NCBI GenBank assembly: GCA_009746045.1
Contig: RPFO01000253.1
Location: forward strand, 5,840,282 to 5,904,281
DNA length: 64,000 bases
Direction: 5' to 3'
From: Mesostigma viride
Taxonomy: Eukaryota > Streptophyta > Mesostigmatophyceae > Mesostigmatales > Mesostigmataceae
Shown: positions 13,001 through 21,300 of the stretch, in pieces
Position numbering within the stretch: position 1 is the stretch's first letter
Layout of the letters: the number at the start of each line of letters is the position of its first letter
Position numbers and translations under genes: made by a program
The notes under the pieces: model-generated
What the model saw: only the letters and a program-made list of their open reading frames with translations
Databases searched by the model: none
Told to the model about the DNA's origin: nothing

Positions 13001-14936
13001 GTTTGGGCTAAGTTTTGCAAACAACATAAGTCCAAAGTCCAAAGTACTTTTTCCTCCTGTTTGCAAGTGGCCATGGCGAAAGTAGCAACATAGGGCGAGA
13101 GAAATGCAAACCTAAAGCTCAAATGTTGCAGACGGTGAGTTTAATGATGTTGGATTGTGGCGGAGATTAGCTTGTTCACATTATCTCTGGTTTCATTTTA
13201 TGCCATCGGCATGGGGGATACTATGCATTTTTTGGTCACGCGGAATGAAATAGAATTCATGATAGCGGCAGTAAATGCGCGGTTCTGGGGGGGTTCTGAC
13301 CGTGAAGGAGGCATTAGCATTGATAGCATCGGATTCTAAACAGAACAGGTGCTTTGCTCCAAATTTACGGGCATTTTCGGTAAGTAATTATTGAGGCGTG
13401 CACAGTTCACGCCTGCCATTTCATCATAGAACAACGGCCGTTGTTGCTCACCTGGCCAAGGGATTTACGATGTCAAGGTATAGATTTGTGGCGAACGTGA
13501 TCTGCTTTCAGTGCTTTCCTATACGAGCTTATTGTTTAAAGTTTTTTGCGTTCTTTTTGGGCATTCTTGTTGTGTGAGAGTGCCGCACCCTTTCTTCGCA
13601 GCGGCATCACAACGCTCAGAAGCTGAGCGGCCACCAATGGTTCCTTTACATTTGTATCGTGCAGGGAAAAAAGTGTTTTGCAGATGATCTGGAGATATTG
13701 CATTCGTGTGACTGCATCTAGACAGTGAGCTGCCACCATTGGTTTACTTGAGCATGCCCTTGTTATGATGATGTGACAAGACTAAAATGTGCTTAGCCAA
13801 CCATGGTTGACATGGTTGACTGCATGCAAGCCATGCATACCATGAAACTACTTACTAATTACTATCAATGCAAGTGTTTTCCACGTCAATGCGCACCCTA
13901 AACCCCTTCAGTTAGAAACATGCGGTCGCGTATTTTAAGCCCCCATATTTTAAACCCCCCACCTATATACTCGTATTTGGATGCCCGTTTGAAAATACCC
14001 GTACCTGTATTTTGCAACACAGTGGCGCGTGGTAGGCTACACTTTAGCAACAGATAGTGACTGACTGTAACGCTCCAGGTCACCAGGGAAAGTGGTAGAT
14101 GACACCTTGTGGCAGGATTGACCATCCTCACCTCCCAAGGAACACAAAAGGGCCAGACACGGGAATGGAGGGAAGTTGAGCCGGTGGCAGCTGCACACTA
14201 TGGTAGCGGTGTACTGCTAGCTGGCACCTGTCACTTCACACAGAGATAATATCCAGGCAATGGCGATGTCCAAACTGCCTTGTGGGGGGAAATCCTTGGC
14301 AAGGAGAGGCTAACGAAAATTCGAAAGGAAATAGGGCAGTAGTCACAGGGACATTGGGAGGCAGCCGGAGAGAAGCCAGCCAATTACACCCTCAACTCAG
14401 CCGGGGAGAGTAACGCACCGTTATAGCAGAGAAGCCGAGGTCCAGCGTGATGCCCCTGGCGACGCTTTGCGGATTTTTGTCCAACGCGGCCGTCGATATT
14501 TCCGTGCTAATCGCCCTGGCTGAAAGAGGGCACGCACGTTTTTTTATGGTTGCGCGGTTGACAGACGGAAGGAGGTGTCGAGGCCGGAAGGCATGGTAAG
14601 TAAGAAGTAAGTAAGTAAGTAAGTACTTGCGTGTCATGCGCATGGGCATGCCACGGAGTACTGCGCTAATCTCATTAGAAAAATAATTACACGAAAGTTA
14701 CAAATATCGTCTGCATCATGCCCCGACCATATAGAAGGCCTGTACTGTACACGTTACGTCTTTATGTGAAATCATGGCGCCGCCAGTAGAAAGTAAGAGG
14801 CCGGCAAGGCAACAGATGCCACTCAACAGTATGTCACAACAATATGTTACGAGTTACACCCACCCAAGCTGGTCTTCCCGCTATCAACATGGCCGAGGAT
14901 GCCGACGTTAATGTTCAGGGGCGGCTTCTTGTCCAT
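3997..14936 (-). CDS. EEFSEC: Selenocysteine-specific elongation factor, N-terminal GTPase part (five exons)
   Basis: This is the cytosolic translation factor that brings selenocysteinyl-tRNA to the ribosome at recoded UGA codons. Five exons join in frame to 138 residues: 14936-14864, 14519-14419, 9199-9091, 4927-4857 and 4056-3997. Visible GTPase motifs are G1 GHVDSGKT, the family hallmark RGITLDLGFS (G2 region), G3 DCPGH, and the start of G4, NKM, with the next residue in a further exon. The segments AALDKNPQS and MLLVIDVTKGIQTQTAE are typical of EEFSEC and not of EF-Tu or eIF2-gamma. The chosen start is the ATG at 14936, just ahead of the conserved NVGILGH strand. Known members are about 550-600 residues, so domains II-IV are missing: they lie in unresolved DNA at 1-3996 or left of the window. 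Introns reach 5.2 kb. The gene is divergent from the fibrillin gene. Green algae keep selenoproteins whereas land plants lost them, which fits the organism. Confidence 0.93.
4857..4927 (-). CDS. EEFSEC: EEFSEC exon 4 (VIDVTKGIQTQTAE)
   Basis: The acceptor is TTTGCAG|GC and the donor is GCCGAG|GTACTT. It encodes AQVIDIMLLV then IDVTKGIQTQTAE, 23 codons. A second, degenerate copy of its 5' edge lies just upstream in the intron. Confidence 0.92.
5030..5105 (-). pseudogene. Echo of EEFSEC exon 4 5' edge
   Basis: On the minus strand this intron segment reads GGAQVIDIM, the start of exon 4, and then diverges. A shorter third copy of the ATGATGTCGA core lies beside it. It sits about 130 bp upstream of the real acceptor. 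A stop lies just upstream in the same frame and there is no clear acceptor, so I treat it as a degenerate duplicate and not a working exon. Confidence 0.65.
5818..7790. repeat. ~2-kb (CTC)n trinucleotide tract
   Basis: Almost pure TCC/CTC triplets run for about 1.95 kb. They are broken by CTATTC interruptions, single-base phase slips around 6702, 7243, 7344 and 7487, and a CTATCCT near 7591. The tract lies in EEFSEC intron 3, so the transcript would carry (GGA)n, a purine run able to form triplex, R-loop or G-quadruplex structures. Long homopolymeric reading frames through it are artefacts. Confidence 0.97.
8190..8400. repeat. Dispersed ~190-bp element, copy 1
   Basis: This stretch is about 75-80% similar by eye to 10535-10735. 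Shared blocks include ACAGCGCTGCA, GCCCCAAGTCC, AAAGGTACGCG and TATTTTTGCGGCTCAGTACT. This copy holds the palindrome AATACGCGTATT. No coding potential was seen; it may be a short non-autonomous mobile element. Confidence 0.7.
9091..9199 (-). CDS. EEFSEC: EEFSEC exon 3 (G3 DCPGH)
   Basis: The acceptor is GCATCAG|CGA and the donor is GCCG|GTAAGA. It encodes RPFPPELASL, then LQFTLVDCPGHASLIRTIIA plus one base. Relatives read TIIGG where this one reads TIIAG. Confidence 0.92.
9200..14418 (-). other. EEFSEC intron 2 (5.2 kb)
   Basis: Non-coding between two firm exons. It holds the dispersed element at 10535-10735, G-rich purine DNA at 9240-9330 and 11440-12120 with several runs of eight or more G, and CGTATTTT-like snippets. 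I see no conserved exon in it on either strand. Confidence 0.7.
10535..10735. repeat. Dispersed ~190-bp element, copy 2
   Basis: Second copy of the element at 8190-8400, same orientation, in EEFSEC intron 2. The palindromic centre has decayed here to ACGCGCATTTTTT. Related CGTATTTT-rich snippets occur near 10215-10265 and 13925-14010. Confidence 0.7.
14419..14519 (-). CDS. EEFSEC: EEFSEC exon 2 (DKNPQS...RGITLDLGFS)
   Basis: The acceptor is TCTTTCAG|CC and the donor is ATAACG|GTGCGT. It encodes 33 codons after the split one, including STAALDKNPQS and RGITLDLGFSAIT. Most relatives have Glu before RGIT; here it is Ala. Confidence 0.93.
14594..14624. repeat. (GTAA)n tetranucleotide
   Basis: About six GTAA units lie in EEFSEC intron 1. 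Confidence 0.8.
14864..14936 (-). CDS. EEFSEC: EEFSEC exon 1 (start codon, G1 P-loop)
   Basis: It encodes MDKKPPLNINVG, then GHVDSGKTSL, 24 codons plus one base. The donor is TTGG|GTGGGT. Joined to exon 2 the split codon reads Ala, giving SGKTSLARAIST as in the family. An in-frame Met lies farther upstream, but that extension has no conserved sequence. Confidence 0.92.
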
Positions 14937-16815
14937 TGTTACGATAAGCAGGTGCCTACAGGGCAGGAAATGGTGGAAAACCCAGCCACATATGCAAAGC
15001 ATTACATCAACACGAGTGAGCAACACAAACTCCTGCACAACTAATCAATGCAAAGGTTTACTGCAAACTCATGATCGCGCAGGCTGCAGGCCGGGCGATA
15101 TGATGACATTGAAGTAGACGTTATTAGAGTAGAAAAAAAGCGGCAGATAACCTACAACGGTTTTTAGAGTCCATATCTTCCGTGCTACAGTGTGCTACGT
15201 TGTAAGACTTGACTGCCTAAAGACTGCCAGATTAGTCGGAAGCCTGCATTTTCGCCGCCATGAACACGATGATCAGTCCGTGGTGTCACGATGATTCGGT
15301 CTTGGTGTCAGTGCGTGCCAAGTAGTCTGATACACAAAAGACCATTTCATCCACTAGTTGCCAAGGAATAAGGATCCGTGGTCAGCTTTGAATATCAAGA
15401 CGCGGCCTTTGTCAAGCGCGGATTCTGTGCTGCTTCCCCACACGTTTAGATTGGGGTCCGACCTATCCAGGGCTGAGGGCTCACAATATTGAAGATAATT
15501 AATTTACTATGACTCGAACATACTATATTATACTACTTGCTAATACTACTCTATTACTATTAGTGGTCAAATCCAGTCTCGCAATCTGAAACCTGGGGTT
15601 CTAACGATGGCGGGGGGGCGGTCTGATCTGATATGTCTCCATTCTTACCGATTTGCGATTCGCTGACCGTTCAAGATTCGATGTTTTCCAAAGACGGATT
15701 CGCGCAACAGTGACGGCAGTAGAATCTTTCCCAACGCTGGTGCGACAAGCATTATAAAGATTCACCAGAAGATTGCAGTGGAACCAGGGTGGAACGGTAT
15801 TTTCCAGCTACGCTTTTTGATGGGTAATGAAACCTTCGCACGCTGGTTGTCGACATTCCGTCAACAACTCAGTATCAGCTTTAACGCTTTCACGTGCTGG
15901 CATCCTGGAAGCAGAGGGGTGGAAACTATGGAGGCACGATGCAGCGTGCAGATGTGGAAAGGTCAGTCAGTCAGTCAATTGGATCCCACGCCGATGTGGT
16001 AAGGTACATGCGGCTTTACCCTGGCCGGAAGTAGGCACGTGCATTGCAGCCGTTATTGTAACGTGTTCGCTTTATTCTGTTGCCACACGAAAGGTTTACA
16101 GGTTTGCCGGTCTCGATCGTAGACTGGGTCTCGAAAAATCAACCCCGGATATATTTTGATAGCGCAATCGACGGGTCTCCGCGAGAGGATCCTGGACTGG
16201 TGAAAAGGCTCTGAAGTCGTGGAAAAAGTCAGAAAAGTCGCGAGCACGCGGCACTCGGCAGACGAGGGGGGCGAATGAAGGGAAAATTTTGACATAATTT
16301 TATTTCCCCAACAAATTTGACTTTGACCAAGGGTTGGGCGTAAAGGGGGTCAGGGGGTTGACGTAACGTAAACACGTAAAATGGCCCGTAAAATGGCACG
16401 TAAAAAGGGTGACGAAGAACGTATCGTAGATCAGTTCTTCCGAAACTTGGCTCCGCCTGATAACAGACTGTAGACTGGGGAACCCTGGACCTCGCATGTG
16501 CTTGACACCAGTCCTGCCAGCTAATCACCTGACGCGTGGACACCCAGGTCTGGGTTATGGTCGCCTTGCCTCGCCCCGCACCGCAATGCATACTGAATTC
16601 CTTTTGCAAAACTGCATCTGATGTGAACCAAGTGCAGCCTGGCCGATTCCAAGATCTGCCGGGACATTGATAAGCATGTCGAATTCACATAATAGTTCAG
16701 CTCAGCAAAACATTTCGCCTTCCTACGTATGACCTATTTGTAACTTTCAGGGTGCGGACTTGCTAGCCGTCATTCATGGTACCCTGTTGCCGTCATCCAT
16801 ACGAGTAACGAACTA
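14937..16815. promoter_or_regulatory. Divergent intergenic region, EEFSEC / fibrillin
   Basis: The two genes start on opposite strands about 1.9 kb apart, so both promoters and 5' UTRs should lie here. I see no clear TATA box or conserved element. The middle (15490-15560) is A/T-rich with TATTATACTA-like runs, and 16105-16215 carries a dispersed repeat that recurs in fibrillin intron 4. Confidence 0.45.
16105..16215. repeat. Dispersed ~90-bp repeat, copy 1
   Basis: Blocks shared with 19428-19515 include ATCGTAGACTGGGTCTCGAA, AGCGCAATCGAC and TCTCCGCGAGAGGATCCTGG. The last contains the inverted repeat CTCCGCGAG. Confidence 0.8.
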
Positions 16816-17013
16816 ATGGCTTGTGCCGTAATGGCCATGGATGGCCGCATGATGAGAAATTGTAGCCAGATTGCGTCTGCCCAGAAATCCACTTTAATTT
16901 GCCCCCGCGGTAGGCCCGGGCGGGTCATGCAGCTGACCGTGCCGAAAGCCAGGCGGCAGCACTGTGTTGCCTTGCAAGGCGATGGCACTGGTTTAAACGA
17001 GGCAACCGACGTT
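16816..17013 (+). CDS. Fibrillin exon 1 (transit peptide)
   Basis: The ATG at 16816 gives 66 codons ending EATDV at a GTT|GTGAGT donor. Later in-frame Met codons within the first 13 residues could also serve as start. Confidence 0.75.
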
Positions 17014-18204
17014 GTGAGTTCTTCGTTTGCAGTTTGTCCCGTCGAGGTTGTTACTTGCCAATAAGTGACGTTTTGCTAAGAAAGCCATTGCTTTCCGGCA
17101 AACTTTTGTCGACGTGAACCTCAGGTAATCGCCAAAACAAAACTTTCAGCTGCAATCGGCACAAGCCGCCGAGGCGCCTCAACGACGTCACCTCAGAGGG
17201 CTGTCATCCAGGAATCGCTGGTAATGTGACATGACTTGGGCCAGCTCGCTGGTCAAAGATTCTCTTGTAAATCTCTTTTGTTTCGTAGATCTACGCATCC
17301 AAGTGCTCCTATAACAGACTAATATACTGGTTTGCTTTGTATTTATTTTTGGGGCGATGGGATTTGTCACAGACTCAGGTGGAATCTCGCGGCCTTACGT
17401 CATCCCTGGAGCTCCTGGAAGGGACGTGGGAGCTTCTGTACACCACCGTGCCCGATGTCCTGAACCTGATATCTGCCCAGGATTACGCATTTGGTCTGAA
17501 AGTGAGTGCGGCGACCAGTGCTAATTCCAAATGTTTACTTTCAAAACTTTTCTCAACGTAATTTTACGATGTGATCCATAATGGTGCCGAGTAGCAAGAC
17601 GCCACTCTCCGCAAGTGGGCTGTCAACAGAGGGCACCTCGTTAGTACCGCCTAGAACGTTTTTATACGTCATGAACCTAGTCTAATTATTGCTAGGCCAC
17701 CCAGTTACGCAAGTAGTGACTGAGGTTGTGTCGACAGGCGTCACGTGTGCCGAAGTTTCCTTTCGTGGGTTCCTGTGTGACGTGCCATTGGTATCAGTGT
17801 TTGAGTAATGAGTCCTTACCCCCTTCAAATGAGGTTTGTGGGCACGGGCCTCACTCTTATTTCACGTGTGTGTTGTGGGCAGGTGTCGAAGTATCGCGTG
17901 CGCCTAACACTCATTTTGTATGTGTCTGTGTGTCTATCAGCTAGGTACCTGTGGGTGTGCGTGTGCATGCACATGTGTGTGTACGCGGTGGGTTTGAGTG
18001 GGTGGGTCGGGTCGGGTGGGGGAATTGGTGTGTGTGGGTGTGGGTGTGGGGGGTGAAGGGGGGTGGCATGCTGTCCATAGAAGGCTAATAAGAGTCAAAA
18101 TTAATAAAACAAGGTAAAAGGTGGGTGGAGTAGAAGCTAGTGGGGCTAGTAAGTGAAGTTTTATGCGTGGGGTATAAACCTTGTGTGTTTGTGTGAGAGA
18201 GGGA

Positions 18205-18265
<61 letters not shown>

Positions 18266-18266
18266 G

Positions 18267-18304
<38 letters not shown>

Positions 18305-21300
18305 GAGACAGAGAGAGAGACAGAGAGAGAGAGAGAGGAGGGAGGGAGGGAGGGAGGGAGGGAGGGAGGGAGGGAGGGTGGGTGGGTGGGTGGGTGGGTG
18401 GGTGGGTGGGTGGGTGGGTGGGTGGGTGGGTGGGTGGGTGGGTGGGTGGGTGGTGGGTGGGTGGGTGGGTGGGTGGGTGGGTGGGTGGGTGGGGTGGGTG
18501 GGACGGAGGGGTGGGTGGGTGGGGGTGAGTGGGGGTGGGGTGGGTGGTGGGTGGTGGGTGGGTGGGGGTGGGTGGGGGTGGGTGGGGGTGGGTGGGTGGG
18601 GGGTGGGGTGGGGGGGGGGTGGAGGGGGGGGTGGGGGGTGGGGGGGTGGGGGTGGGGGGTGGGGGGGTCTATGGGGGGGGGGGGGGGCGCGCGCGGGCCC
18701 GCGCGTGTGTGTGTGTGTGTGCGTGCGTGGGGGGGGGGGGGTGGGGGGTGGTGCTTGGCATGAGCTGGTCTTTTCAACGCCTTATCATGATGACTTTGGC
18801 ACATCATTCGTATCTGTTTCCTTCTCTTCAAGTATCTTTAGTGTGGCATCATACCCCTGGCATACAGGATCCTCTGACGTTTTTATCCTAGCAGGGGAGA
18901 CTGTTTCACCAGGCATTACTAGGACTAGGGGATCCTATGTCCATAGGAGGGGTCGCCCTTGCAAAGCCTAGTACTACTATGGTGCTATTTCTCTGCTTAG
19001 GACCTCTCCCAAGCAGGCCTGTGAACAGGCCTTACTGTTGATATATTCACGATTCATATCCTTTCCTCCATATTATCAAATAACTTACTATCTGTTACTA
19101 ACAATCACTTACTCTTACTTACTAATTAGAATTTCCGCTCTCCCCCCTGGCGCAGGTGGGAACCATTTCCCAGCGATTTGTGCCTGATGGCGCCAGCAGT
19201 CAAGAGGGCGGGGTGCAGCGGGGGACACTACAGAACATCGTAAAACTGGGCGTATGGCCGTTCCTTCAGGTAAAGGCAGCGTAATGACCTAAACTGGGCA
19301 TGTGGCTGTCTCCCTGGGTAAAGCCTGCCGAGGTGCAAAACTGGGCATATGGACACTCGTCTTCCCTGGTAAGGGCTGCCTTCTTGCTAATACTGGGTAT
19401 ATGACGCTATTGGCGGTACACCGGTCTACCATCGTAGACTGGGTCTCGAAAATCAAGTTCGATTTTTATTTTGAGTAGCGCAATCGACAGATCTCCGCGA
19501 GAGGATCCTGGATCATGTCTTAGGTGTTGGAAAGTCTGTTTTTGATCGAGTGATAGTAGGCGTTCAAGACAGGTGAAAATGGCTGTGTGCTGGCTCCTTA
19601 GCATAAAATAGGCCCAAGTCAAGGCAGGCCAACCTTGGCCAAGTACATAGGAGGTAGGGGGGTCCATCCTCAAGTTTAAGCAGTGCAATCGCCAATCGAT
19701 AGATCTCGATGAGGGCACTCAAAATCTGAAGTTTCAAGTGCCAGGAAAGGTCTATATATGGGCGATAGGGGCCAAAAGCCAAAAGATACTGCCAACGCCA
19801 AAACGTAATTAAGTCGCCAAAATGTGCTTTTTTTAACGGTGTACCGGTTTCCCGCCAATAACGTCATAATTATGGCCACTCTTTCAGGAAAGCGCTGCCA
19901 CATGGTATAACGGGCGTCTGGCAGCTCCTCCAACAAGACGTCGCATCATCGTCTGTCCTTCCATCCATCCTCCTCGAGATTCCCTCTTCCCCATTGGGTA
20001 TTGTTATTACCATGGTGTCGGGGGCGCATCCTGTATGGGGCCCCACGGTGTTGGGGGCGCAGTCACGTGCACCGAATCATTTCATTGATAATATATACAA
20101 TCATATAGTAGTTTCAGGTAATGGTGCCAGCAATTTCACTAATGGTGCCGGGACCTCTGTAGCATGCGCTTCCGTCCCCCTTTCCTCAACCGCCCCTCCT
20201 CCGTCTACCATGCTCCATCTATCACCGCCTGCTGTCACATCTCCCTGCCCAGTGGCCCTTGTCCCTCAAGGGAGGGCGGGCGGGCGGGCGGGCGGGCGGG
20301 CGGGCGGCGGGCGGGCGGGCGGGCGGGCGGGCAGGCGGGCAGGCGGGCAGGCGGGCGGGGGTGCGGGGGTGCGGGCGGATGGGTGGGTGGGCGTGTGGGT
20401 GGGCACGCCCTGGTAGTATCATGTTGAAATGGGGACTTGAGCTTTTCATAGGGATATACGGTAGAAAAGTAAATGGCATCGACGGTGGTGGATGGAAGAC
20501 TACGGCTTCTCAAGGCAACCCTCAAAGTTGGCTAAGGGGGTTGGCCTGCGATCATGCGGGATTCATGGGAAGAAATAACTGTCAGATAAACGACTAAGAT
20601 ATGTTGGGTTGAAGAGTTGTTAATAGAAAATCTCAAGTTCCTCCAAGGTGCGCAAATGAATGGCTTGCATCGGTTGGGCACTACAGGGTTTTTGGTTGCA
20701 TTTCGGTTTTATATGTTCTCGGATGGCATGCTGGAAACCTGGCGCATGGCAGCTGAGTTTCTGCTGCAAACCCTTGAAGCATGCAAATACCTGACCGTCG
20801 TTTCTTCTACTTACTTGGTTTGTGCCACTGTTGCTGGCAGGCCGAGGATGGGGTCACTGTAACGGTCAGCGCACAGTATACATTATCTTCAACATCGTCG
20901 ACAGGAAGGCGGTTGGACGTGGAGTTTGAGCAGGTGACGTGTTTCAAATAGAATGTCTAATGTGTTTGAATAAAGTGTTTAACGCGGTCATAACAACTCT
21001 AGTTTCGTGCTCAGCAGATGAGGGGTGTGTGGGCCAGCATGCGCAGGTGAGAGGTGAGAGGTGATGGGTTTGTAACACGTGCATTCTTGGGCCAGCAGGT
21101 GAGAGGTGATGGGTTTGGAACGCTTGCATTCTTGGGCCAGTGGAACACGTGCATTCTTGGGCCAGTGGAAGACGTGCATTCTTGGGCCAGTGGAACGCGT
21201 GCATTGTTGGGCCAGTGGAACGCGTGCATTCTTGGGCCAGTGGAACGCGTGCATTCTTGGGCCAGTGGAACGCGTGCATTCTTGGGCCATTGGAACGCGT

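Noticed and set aside
18085-18971. Frames of ~250-270 codons rich in Gly/Val/Trp or Pro/His/Thr
   Set aside because: Low-complexity translation of the GA/GGGT tract in fibrillin intron 3.
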